A stretch of DNA of 6,127 nt from CAIOSQ01 sp044359885 (GTDB lineage: Bacteria > Pseudomonadota > Alphaproteobacteria > CACIAM-22H2): NCBI GenBank assembly GCA_044359885.1, contig JBIKLI010000268.1, forward strand, positions 1 to 6,127. The letters run 5' to 3'. The first letter of the stretch is position 1, and each line of letters opens with the position of its first letter. The notes beneath the pieces are model-generated. The model searched no databases. It had not been told where the DNA came from and saw only the letters and a list, made by a program, of their open reading frames with translations. The translations under genes were made by a program, and so were the position numbers. Shown here piece by piece: positions 1 through 5,896 of this stretch.

Positions 1-546
1 GCCGAGCGCCTGCATGATCCGGCCGGTCACGTTGCCGCCGACGCGGATCTTCTTGCCCCTCAGGTCGTCGAGGCTGGTGAACGGGGCGGCCCGCATGAAG
101 ATGAAGGGCTCGGAATGGACCCACAGGCCGAGCACCTTGACGCCTCTATGCTCGTTGTAGCGAGAGCCATAGCGCTCATAGGTGGCCCAGGCGGCCGCCG
201 CACCAGCCCAGGGATCGGGCGACATGAACGGCAAGTCCATGACCTGGGTCATCGGGAAGCGCCCTGTATTGTGCCCGGAGACGCCGTAGCCGATATCGAC
301 CACGCCGTTGACGACGAAGTCGAAATACTCGGGCGGGCGACCGATCGCCGAGGGCATCAGCTCGAGCTTGAGCGAGCCGTTGGACTCGCGTTCGATCGCC
401 CGCGCCCAAGGCTCGATGATGCCGCGCGGGATCAGGTGATGGCCCGGCAGCCAGTTGCCGATCCTGAGCGTCGTGGTCTGCGCGGCCGCCGTGCCGGCCC
501 AGACAAGCGCCACGCCGGCCAGGGCGAGTTGGAGCAGTTTCTTCAT
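1..546 (-). CDS. TRAP transporter periplasmic substrate-binding protein, DctP family (C-terminus cut by window edge)
   Basis: Periplasmic receptor of a tripartite ATP-independent (TRAP) transporter. It would bind an organic anion, usually a carboxylate, and deliver it to DctQ/DctM-type membrane subunits. Only the first 182 residues are present; the frame stays open to base 1, and family members run to about 320-350. Residues 1-22 form a Sec signal peptide: a KK n-region, a hydrophobic LALAGVALVWAG core and AAA-Q as likely cleavage site. The mature part opens with a TLRIGNWLPGHH strand-loop typical of the fold. DLPFMSPDPW lies near residues 104-113, and LDDLRGKKIRVGG (residues 159-171) ends in ALG. 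This last block is the family's conserved hinge segment, whose arginine commonly contacts the ligand carboxylate. The ATG at 546 follows a strong AAGGGAGG Shine-Dalgarno at a 7-nt spacing. It lies 54 bp after the dehydratase gene, probably in the same transcript. The ligand cannot be deduced. Confidence 0.93.
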   Translation of the reverse strand, partial: MKKLLQLALAGVALVWAGTAAAQTTTLRIGNWLPGHHLIPRGIIEPWARAIERESNGSLKLELMPSAIGRPPEYFDFVVNGVVDIGYGVSGHNTGRFPMTQVMDLPFMSPDPWAGAAAAWATYERYGSRYNEHRGVKVLGLWVHSEPFIFMRAAPFTSLDDLRGKKIRVGGNVTGRIMQALG

Positions 547-553
547 TGCGAAG

Positions 554-561
554 CCTCCCTT
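554..561 (-). promoter_or_regulatory. Ribosome binding site of the TRAP receptor gene
   Basis: AAGGGAGG on the minus strand, 7 nt before the ATG at 546. It is one of the best Shine-Dalgarno matches in the window. That fits high expression of a periplasmic receptor that must outnumber its membrane partners. It also fixes the start codon directly before the signal peptide. Confidence 0.75.
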
Positions 562-600
562 GGGAAAATCACGCGATTGAACCGTCGCGCCCGCCAATGA

Positions 601-2328
601 TCAAGCCTCCGGCGGCGGTTCGACCGGCCAGTCGACGGCGCCCGAATGGGTGACGGCGCCCAGATACGCGGGGCCGACCCCGGCGGCGTATTTTTCCAGA
701 AGTCCCGCCAGACGCTCGCGCGGCCGCGCCCGCCACGCCGTGCCCCGTGCCGCCAGTTCGGTCTCCGGCAGCAGGACGTCGATGCGCCCCGCCGCGGCGT
801 CGATCCGGATCAGGTCGCCGTCGCGCAGCAGCGCGATAGGCCCGCCCGCGGCGGCCTCGGGCCCCGCATAGCCGATGCACATGCCGCGGGTGGCGCCGGA
901 GAACCGGCCATCCGTGAGCAGTGCAACCTGCTCGCCCATTCCCTGGCCATAGATCAGCGCCGTCAGCCCCAGCATCTCCCGCATGCCCGGGCCGCCCTTG
1001 GGACCCTCGTTGCGCACGACCAGGACGCTGCCGGCCGCGTAGCCGCGCGCGCGCACCACCGCGACCGCCTCCTCCTCGCTTTCGAAGACGCGGGCCGGGC
1101 CCTCGAAGATCAGCGACGTCAGTCCCGCGACCTTGAGCAACGCCCCCTCGGGACAGAGGCTGCCCTTGAGCACGACCACGCCGCCCGTGGGCGAGATCGG
1201 GTTCGCCGCCGCCCGCACGACTTCGCCGTCCGGAGCCTTGGCGGCGCGCGCCACCTCGCCGATCGTCCGGCCGTCGATCGTGGGACAATCGGCATGGAGA
1301 CAGCCTGCCTCGAGCAGGGCCCGCAGCACGACCGACACCCCGCCGATCGCATGGACGTCGCGCGCCACGAATCGCCCGCCCGGCTTCAGATCGGCCAGCA
1401 GCGGCGTGCGCCGGAAGATTTCGGCGACGTCGTCGAGCGTGAAGCGGATCCCCGCCTCGTGCGCCAGGGCCGGCAGATGCAGCCCGGCATTGGTCGACCC
1501 GCCCGTCGCGGCGACCACGGCGCAGGCATTTTCCAGGCTCTTGCGTGTGACCAGGTCGCGCGGCAGCGGACCTCCGTCGCGAAGGATGCGCATCACCGCG
1601 CGGCCGGCGGCGCGCGCGACGGCCGGACGCTGCGCATCGACGCCCGGCAGCATCGCCGAGCCCACGGGGGCCATACCCATGGCTTCCGAGACCATCGCCA
1701 TCGTGTTCGCCGTGAACTGCCCCGCGCAGGACCCGATCGTCGGCAGGCAGGCGCGCTCGAGCTCGTCGAGTTCCTCGCGGGTCATCCGCCCGGTCATGAC
1801 CGCGCCCACGCCCTCGTAGGAATCGAGCGCGGTCACGTCCCTCCCCCGCCAGCGCCCCGGCAGCGCCGAGCCGCCATAGACGAAGACGGACGGCGCGTTG
1901 CAGCGGATCATGCCCATCATGATGCCGGGCAACGTCTTGTCGCAGCCGCCGAAGCCGACCAGCGCGTCATAGGCATGGCCGCGCATCACCGCCTCGATCG
2001 AATCGGCGATCAATTCGCGGCTGATCAGGCTGAAGCGCATCCCCAGATGGTTCATGGAGATGCCGTCCGAGACGGAGATCGTCGTGAATTCGCGCGGCGT
2101 ACCGCCTGCTTCGCGCACGCCGGATTTCGCCTCCGCGGCCTGCGGCCCGAGCGTCAGCGAACACGGCGTCGTCTCGCCATGGGTGGACACCACGCCGACC
2201 ATCGGCCGCGCGAGATCCTCGTCCGACAGCCCCATGGCGCGCAGGAAGGCGCGATGCGGCGTGCGGTCGATGCCGTCGATCGCGACCCGGGAGCGCCAGG
2301 GGCGGCGCGGACCCGCCGCGGCGCTCAC
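601..2328 (-). CDS. IlvD/Edd-family dehydratase (dihydroxy-acid or sugar-acid dehydratase)
   Basis: Iron-sulfur dehydratase that removes water from a 2,3-dihydroxy acid to give a 2-keto acid. From the GTG at 2328 it is 575 residues, normal for the family. Cluster ligands are visible as Cys56 (HGETTPC), Cys129 (GFGGCDK) and Cys201 (GSCAGQFTANTMA). This three-cysteine pattern is that of [2Fe-2S] members. Lys131 in CDK is the lysine carbamylated in characterised enzymes. C-terminal signatures are GPKGGPGMREM (442-452), DGRFSGATRG (473-482, with the candidate catalytic Ser478) and the GDLIRID barrel strand. The longer open frame reaches 2868 but only by antisense overlap with the upstream alcohol dehydrogenase, so it is not used. 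The GTG overlaps that gene's stop by 4 bp (GTGA) and has a GGGAGG site. The neighbours are catabolic and no ilvB, ilvH or ilvC is nearby, so a sugar-acid or other hydroxy-acid dehydratase is at least as likely as biosynthetic IlvD. Confidence 0.93.
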   Translation of the reverse strand: MSAAAGPRRPWRSRVAIDGIDRTPHRAFLRAMGLSDEDLARPMVGVVSTHGETTPCSLTLGPQAAEAKSGVREAGGTPREFTTISVSDGISMNHLGMRFSLISRELIADSIEAVMRGHAYDALVGFGGCDKTLPGIMMGMIRCNAPSVFVYGGSALPGRWRGRDVTALDSYEGVGAVMTGRMTREELDELERACLPTIGSCAGQFTANTMAMVSEAMGMAPVGSAMLPGVDAQRPAVARAAGRAVMRILRDGGPLPRDLVTRKSLENACAVVAATGGSTNAGLHLPALAHEAGIRFTLDDVAEIFRRTPLLADLKPGGRFVARDVHAIGGVSVVLRALLEAGCLHADCPTIDGRTIGEVARAAKAPDGEVVRAAANPISPTGGVVVLKGSLCPEGALLKVAGLTSLIFEGPARVFESEEEAVAVVRARGYAAGSVLVVRNEGPKGGPGMREMLGLTALIYGQGMGEQVALLTDGRFSGATRGMCIGYAGPEAAAGGPIALLRDGDLIRIDAAAGRIDVLLPETELAARGTAWRARPRERLAGLLEKYAAGVGPAYLGAVTHSGAVDWPVEPPPEA

Positions 2329-2338
2329 ATCGCCTCCC
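2325..2338 (-). promoter_or_regulatory. Translational coupling site: alcohol dehydrogenase stop / dehydratase GTG start
   Basis: On the minus strand the Fe-ADH gene ends ATG-TGA, and the GTG start of the dehydratase is embedded in it, so the two genes share the four bases GTGA (2325-2328). A GGGAGG Shine-Dalgarno (2333-2338) lies 4 nt upstream, inside the last codons of the dehydrogenase. This decides the dehydratase start and implies that ribosomes finishing the first gene reinitiate on the second. Confidence 0.75.
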
Positions 2339-3458
2339 GCAGCAGGGCGGCCACCGACTCCTCGGTCAGCGGACGCGGATTGGTGGCCGCGGTGTGATCC
2401 TTGAGGGCATGCGGGATCACCTGCGCGAACATCGCCTCGTCGACGCCCATCGCGCGCAGCCCCGCGGGCAACCCGAGCCGCGCGTTGAGCCTGGCGACAT
2501 GGTCGGCAAGATCGGCCCCCGCCGCCAGCCCCATCGCCTGGCGCAGCCGGTCGTATTTCCAGCCGATGCCGTTGACGCCGGCGTTGAAGCGCAGCACCGC
2601 GGGCATCACCACGGCGTTGAGCGTCCCGTGATGCGGATTGAGCGGCTGGATCGCGCCCAGCGGATGGGACAGCGCATGGACCGCTCCAAGCCCCTTCTGG
2701 AACGCCATCGCGCCCTCCATCGAGGCCATCATCATGTTCCAGCGGGCCTCCCGGTCGGCGCCGTCGCGCACCGCGCGCTCCAGATGGCCGGCGATGCGCA
2801 TCGCGCCGTCGAGCGCGATCGCCTCGGCCGGCGGATTGACGGCCGGTGCCAGGAAGGTCTCGACGCAATGCGCGAGCGCGTCCATGCCCGTCGCGGCGGT
2901 GAGGCCCGGCGGCAGCCCGAGGGTGAGTTCCGGATCGCAGAGCGCGAGGCGCGGGATCAGATGCGGGCTGATCAGGGCGAGCTTGCGCCCGTCCTCCAGA
3001 ATCACCACCGCGCCCCGACCGACTTCGCTGCCGGTGCCGGCGGTTGTCGGCACCGCGATCACCGGCGCGACCCTGGCCGTGATCCGCGCCACGCCGCCTT
3101 CGATCGCCATGTATTGCGCCAGTTCGCCCGGATGGGTCGCCATCAACGCGACCGCCTTGGCCAGATCCATCGACGAGCCGCCGCCCACCGCGACGACCCC
3201 GTCGCAGCCCTGGGCGCGATAGATTTCGAGCGCGGCCTTGGTGGCGCGCTCGGTCGGGTTCGAGGGCGTCGCGTCGAACACGCCGACCGGCGCCGGCGAC
3301 ATCGCCGCGGCGACACGACCGGCGATCCCCGCCGCGGCCACGCCCTTGTCCGTGACCAGCAGCGGCCGGGCGATGCCGGCCAGCTTCATCTCGTCGGGCA
3401 ACAGCCTGACCGCACCGAAATCGAACTGGATGCGGGTCAGATAGGTGATCAGCGCCAT
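2325..3458 (-). CDS. Iron-containing (group III) alcohol dehydrogenase
   Basis: Cytoplasmic NAD(P)-dependent oxidoreductase of the Fe-ADH family, interconverting an alcohol and an aldehyde or a hydroxy-acid and a semialdehyde. The 377 residues match the usual 380-390. The N-terminal dinucleotide-binding part holds VGGGSSMDLAKA (91-102) and PTTAGTGSE (137-145). DPELTLGLPP (175-184) follows. The metal site comes from Asp193 and His197 in TGMDALAHCVE, His261 in GLGAVHALSHPLGA, and His276 or His277 in NPHHG. All expected ligands are present, so the enzyme looks active. The tail has TNPRPLTEE, common in members near 4-hydroxybutyrate and related dehydrogenases, but the substrate is not determined. 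The ATG at 3458 follows GGAGGAGA with good spacing. It lies 67 bp after dinB and overlaps the dehydratase gene by 4 bp, which argues for co-production with the dehydratase. Confidence 0.95.
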   Translation of the reverse strand: MALITYLTRIQFDFGAVRLLPDEMKLAGIARPLLVTDKGVAAAGIAGRVAAAMSPAPVGVFDATPSNPTERATKAALEIYRAQGCDGVVAVGGGSSMDLAKAVALMATHPGELAQYMAIEGGVARITARVAPVIAVPTTAGTGSEVGRGAVVILEDGRKLALISPHLIPRLALCDPELTLGLPPGLTAATGMDALAHCVETFLAPAVNPPAEAIALDGAMRIAGHLERAVRDGADREARWNMMMASMEGAMAFQKGLGAVHALSHPLGAIQPLNPHHGTLNAVVMPAVLRFNAGVNGIGWKYDRLRQAMGLAAGADLADHVARLNARLGLPAGLRAMGVDEAMFAQVIPHALKDHTAATNPRPLTEESVAALLREAM

Positions 3459-3460
3459 GG

Positions 3461-3468
3461 TCTCCTCC
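3461..3468 (-). promoter_or_regulatory. Ribosome binding site of the Fe-ADH gene
   Basis: GGAGGAGA on the minus strand ends 2 nt before the ATG at 3458; the GGAGG core has a 5-nt spacing. It is much stronger than anything before the upstream dinB start, which suggests the dehydrogenase is translated independently and efficiently. Confidence 0.7.
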
Positions 3469-3525
3469 GGTCTCGGTGCGACACCATAGCCGGATCCCTC
3501 GACGGCGCGCCGCTTTTCCTTGGCC

Positions 3526-4803
3526 TCAGCGGGGCTTGCCGCGCAGCCCGCGTCCCGTGGCGATCGCCGCGTCGCCGAACCGGGCCCGGATCTCTTCCAC
3601 CGCCTGCTCCAGCTTCGCGTCGCGCCGGAACCCCTGGTCGAACAGATCGCCGGTGGCCGCCGCGGCGGCGGCAGGCACCAGTTCGCCGGCGCCGATCCCG
3701 ATCAGCCGGTAGCGCTCGATGCCGGTCTCGGGCGCGAGCAGCGCGCGTCCCGCCTGGAACAGCTCGGTCGCCAGCTGGGTCGGCCGCGCCAGGGTCCGGC
3801 GACGGGTCAATAACCGGAAACGCGCGGTCTTCAGCTTGAGCACGACGCTGGCGGCATGGCTGTCGGCCGCGCGCAGCCGCCGCGCCAGAGTTTCGGCCAG
3901 GGGCCAGAGCCGGGCCTCGAGCGCCGCGCCGTCGGCGATGTCGCTCTCGAAGGTGGTTTCGCAGGAGATGCCCTTGGCCTCGCGCGACGGCTCGACCATC
4001 CTTGCATCGCGACCGAAGGCGATTTCGGCGAGGCGCTCGCCCCAGCGCCCATACCGTCCGCGCAGCCCCGCCGCACCGAGCGCCTGGAGCTGCGCGATCT
4101 GGCCGATCCCGTCTTCCGCCAGCCGCGCCGCGGCCTTCGGACCGACGCCGGGCAGCGCGCGCACCGGCTTGGCGGCGAGAAAGGGGACGGTCTCGGCGAT
4201 TCCGACGACCCCGAACCCGCGCGGCTTGTCCAGCTCCGAGGCGAGCTTTGCCAGCAGCTTGTTGTGGCTGAGCCCGACCGAGACGGTGATCCCCAGTTCG
4301 GTCTCGATGCGCCGCGCGACGCGGGCGAGCACGATGGCCGGCGGCGCCCGGTGCAGCGCGGCGGTTCCGGACAGATCGAGATAGGCCTCGTCCAGCGACA
4401 CCGGTTCGACGACCGGCGTCGCCTCCAGGAAGATCTCGCGCACCTGCCGGCTGACCGCGGCGTATTTCGCCATGTCCGGGCGGATGACCGTGGCCTGGGG
4501 GCACAGGGCCAGCGCCTTGAACATCGGCATCGCCGAGCGGACGCCGAAGCGTCGAGCGATGTAGCAGGCCGTCGTCACGACGCCGCGCTGGCCGCCGCCG
4601 ACGATCAGCGGCAGATCGGCCAGCGAAGGGTCGTCGCGCTTCTCGACCGAGGCGTAGAACGCGTCGCAGTCGATATGCGCGAGCGCCAGCCCGAACAGTT
4701 CCGGATGGCGCAGCAGGCGCGGCGACAGGCAGGCCGGACAGCGCGCCGGCGCGTCGTCGTCGATACGACGCAGGCAGTCCCGGCAGAGGCCCGGCGCCGC
4801 CAA
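3526..4803 (-). CDS. dinB: DNA polymerase IV (Y-family translesion polymerase) with N-terminal zinc ribbon
   Basis: Error-prone polymerase that copies past damaged template bases. The 425 residues exceed E. coli DinB (about 350) because of an N-terminal extension with Cys7-Cys10 and Cys22-Cys25, a zinc ribbon known in alphaproteobacterial DinB. Palm: Asp45 in HIDCDAFYASVEKRD, with Tyr50 at the steric-gate position, and Asp138-Glu139 in SLDEAYLDLSG, so the metal-binding carboxylates are intact. SVGLSHNKLLAKLASELDKP (175-194) and the thumb helix-hairpin-helix ALPGVGPKAAARL (216-228) follow. The little-finger domain then leads to GDLFDQ (385-390), a plausible sliding-clamp contact. The start is TTG at 4803. 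No ATG or GTG lies between the upstream stop and the zinc ribbon, and the next Met (92) is inside the palm. The ribosome site is weak (GCGGGG), suggesting low expression. It begins 16 bp after the aldolase-like gene and is unrelated to its metabolic neighbours. No LexA-type box was seen just upstream. Confidence 0.95.
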   Translation of the reverse strand: MAAPGLCRDCLRRIDDDAPARCPACLSPRLLRHPELFGLALAHIDCDAFYASVEKRDDPSLADLPLIVGGGQRGVVTTACYIARRFGVRSAMPMFKALALCPQATVIRPDMAKYAAVSRQVREIFLEATPVVEPVSLDEAYLDLSGTAALHRAPPAIVLARVARRIETELGITVSVGLSHNKLLAKLASELDKPRGFGVVGIAETVPFLAAKPVRALPGVGPKAAARLAEDGIGQIAQLQALGAAGLRGRYGRWGERLAEIAFGRDARMVEPSREAKGISCETTFESDIADGAALEARLWPLAETLARRLRAADSHAASVVLKLKTARFRLLTRRRTLARPTQLATELFQAGRALLAPETGIERYRLIGIGAGELVPAAAAAATGDLFDQGFRRDAKLEQAVEEIRARFGDAAIATGRGLRGKPR

Positions 4804-4819
4804 CGACCCCGCCGCGGCG

Positions 4820-5779
4820 CTACTCGGCGGCCTTGGCGGCGACGCCGCGCTCCGCCAGCTTGCGCTCCAGCCGCTGGATCAGCGCGTCGAGTTCCTTGTG
4901 ATCGTCCGCGTCCATCGTCACGCCGGGGGCGCGGACATGGGCCGAGGCGATGACGCCGCGGCGGCGCAGGATCTCCTTGCGGATCGACAGGCCGATTCCC
5001 GGCTGCTGCTCGTGGCGCACGACCGGCAGGTAGAGATCGTAGAGATCCTCCGCGCCCTCGGGATCGCCCGCGAAATGCTTGCGGCAGACCTCGACCAGCA
5101 TTTCCGGATAGGCGAAGCCGGTGTTGGCGCCGTCGGCGCCCCGACGCAGTTCCTGCGGCAGGTAGAGCGCGGTGTTGCCGACCAGGATCGAGACCCGCCG
5201 CTTGCGGTCGCCCGAGGCCTCGGCGGCCCGTACCTTGGTCAGCTTGCGATGACCCGGAATGTCCTCGTGCTTGAGGACCTTGATGCTGTCATGGGCCTTC
5301 AGCAGCCGGTTGACGCAGCCGATCGACATGTTGACGCCGGTCAGCGCCGGATAATCCTGCAGCACGATCGGCACGCTGGCGCCCAGGGTCCGCACGACCG
5401 CGGCGTAGTAGGTCTCGATCGCCTCGTCGGTCTTGAGCCCGGCATTGGGCGCGACCATGACGCCGGCAGCGCCCATCTCCATGACCTTGTCGGTCAGCGA
5501 CTTCATGACGGTCATGCCGGGCGCCGAGACGCCCACGATCACCGGGATCCGCCCCGCCACGCGCCTGAGCACGCGATCGGCGAACTGGACGGATTCCTCG
5601 GGCGACAGCTTCGGCGCCTCGCCCATCACGCCGAGGATCGTCATGCCGTCGCAGCCCACGCGCATGTAGTAGTCGGTCATGCGGTCGGTCGACTCGAGGT
5701 CGAGCGCGCCGTTGTCGGCGAAAGGGGTGGCAGCGATGATGTAGACGCCCTTGGCGCTTTCGTCGAGCAGGCGGGTCAT
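4820..5779 (-). CDS. DHDPS/NAL-superfamily protein (dihydrodipicolinate synthase-like aldolase or dehydratase), not canonical DapA
   Basis: Class I TIM-barrel lyase acting through a Schiff base, usually on pyruvate or a 2-keto acid. The 319 residues are slightly longer than DapA (about 290-300). Visible: GVYIIAATPF at the first strand (11-20), GVMGEAPKLSPEE (50-62) at the GTTGE...LS site, VGVSAPG (82-88), Tyr143 in QDYP as catalytic tyrosine, and Lys170 in KVLKHEDIPG as Schiff-base lysine. ANTGFAYPEML (218-228) is near the barrel end. Val51-Met52 replace the Thr-Thr pair of DHDPS, arguing against lysine biosynthesis. By family and context it may cleave or dehydrate a 2-keto-3-deoxy acid; no substrate is proven. 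The ATG at 5779 is chosen over one at 5896 because GAGGA lies 7 nt upstream and the fold starts within ten residues. The 5896 start would add a low-complexity leader spanning the divergent promoter region. First gene of the leftward cluster. Confidence 0.9.
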   Translation of the reverse strand: MTRLLDESAKGVYIIAATPFADNGALDLESTDRMTDYYMRVGCDGMTILGVMGEAPKLSPEESVQFADRVLRRVAGRIPVIVGVSAPGMTVMKSLTDKVMEMGAAGVMVAPNAGLKTDEAIETYYAAVVRTLGASVPIVLQDYPALTGVNMSIGCVNRLLKAHDSIKVLKHEDIPGHRKLTKVRAAEASGDRKRRVSILVGNTALYLPQELRRGADGANTGFAYPEMLVEVCRKHFAGDPEGAEDLYDLYLPVVRHEQQPGIGLSIRKEILRRRGVIASAHVRAPGVTMDADDHKELDALIQRLERKLAERGVAAKAAE

Positions 5780-5786
5780 GGCGCGA

Positions 5787-5791
5787 TCCTC
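5787..5791 (-). promoter_or_regulatory. Ribosome binding site of the aldolase-like gene
   Basis: GAGGA on the minus strand, 7 nt before the ATG at 5779. It supports this start over the in-frame ATG at 5896, which would give a 39-residue leader unlike the family. Confidence 0.65.
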
Positions 5792-5803
5792 GATTGGCTG
5801 GTC

Positions 5804-5832
5804 TTGAACTGGCGTGATTTGTACTCTCTTAT
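5804..5832 (+). promoter_or_regulatory. Candidate sigma-70-type promoter for the amidohydrolase
   Basis: TTGAAC (5804-5809) and TCTTAT (5827-5832) are separated by 17 bp. Each matches the consensus hexamer at 4 of 6 positions. Transcription would start about 55-60 bp before the ATG at 5897. This is by-eye matching only; promoters of GC-rich alphaproteobacteria are often degenerate. Confidence 0.3.
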
Positions 5833-5842
5833 CTTGCCGTCC

Positions 5843-5858
5843 GGCGCCGGGGGGCGCC
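5843..5858. repeat. GGCGCC-GGGG-GGCGCC paired palindromic hexamers
   Basis: Two copies of the self-complementary hexamer GGCGCC lie at 5843-5848 and 5853-5858, spaced 10 bp start to start, about one helical turn. The pair could bind a dimeric regulator on one face of the DNA or form a short hairpin in the amidohydrolase leader. In DNA this GC-rich, chance is a real alternative. Confidence 0.4.
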
Positions 5859-5896
5859 AGGGCTTTTGCGTGTCCCGACAACCGAGGTCCGGCCAA

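Larger units (their letters stand above)
5780..5896. promoter_or_regulatory. Divergent intergenic control region between the aldolase-like and amidohydrolase genes
   Basis: The 117 bp between two opposed start codons must hold the promoter of the amidohydrolase, and probably that of the leftward cluster. Its middle (about 5801-5838) is clearly more AT-rich than the surrounding genes, as expected for promoter DNA. No convincing minus-strand -35/-10 pair was found; GATAAG (5828-5833) is the best -10-like word but lacks a partner. No regulator gene is present in the window, so a binding protein cannot be named. Confidence 0.6.

Noticed and set aside
646..2397. 583-codon plus-strand open frame opposite the dehydratase gene
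   Set aside because: It is rich in Arg, His, Ala, Asp and Gln with no recognisable domain. It lies exactly antisense to a gene with complete family motifs, as expected for shadow frames in GC-rich DNA.
2329..2868. N-terminal extension of the dehydratase frame up to 2868
   Set aside because: The extra 180 residues are Arg/Gly-rich, overlap the Fe-ADH gene in another frame and match no IlvD/Edd N-terminus. The GTG at 2328 has a proper ribosome site.
3503..3520. CGGCGCGCCG palindrome followed by CTTTTCC as an intrinsic terminator
   Set aside because: The T-run follows the stem only on the plus strand, where no gene ends. For minus-strand transcripts the stem is not followed by U residues, and the stem is only five base pairs with no loop.
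3459..3525. Promoter for the Fe-ADH in the 67-bp gap after dinB
   Set aside because: TATGGT (3482-3487, minus strand) resembles a -10 box but has no -35-like hexamer at a suitable distance, so it is not supportable by eye.
2394..3839. 481-codon plus-strand open frame opposite the Fe-ADH and dinB end
   Set aside because: It has the same Arg/His/Gln-rich shadow composition, spans two real genes and their intergenic gap, and has no motif.
4804..4870. LexA/SOS box before dinB
   Set aside because: No GTTC-N7-GTTC or GAAC-N7-GAAC pattern was seen in the end of the lyase gene or the 16-bp gap.
3856..4953. 365-codon plus-strand open frame opposite dinB
   Set aside because: It is an antisense shadow running across the dinB/lyase junction, with low-complexity arginine-rich content.
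5780..5896. N-terminal extension of the DHDPS-like protein to an ATG at 5896
   Set aside because: It would consume the whole divergent intergenic region and add a leader unlike the family, whereas the ATG at 5779 has a well-spaced GAGGA.
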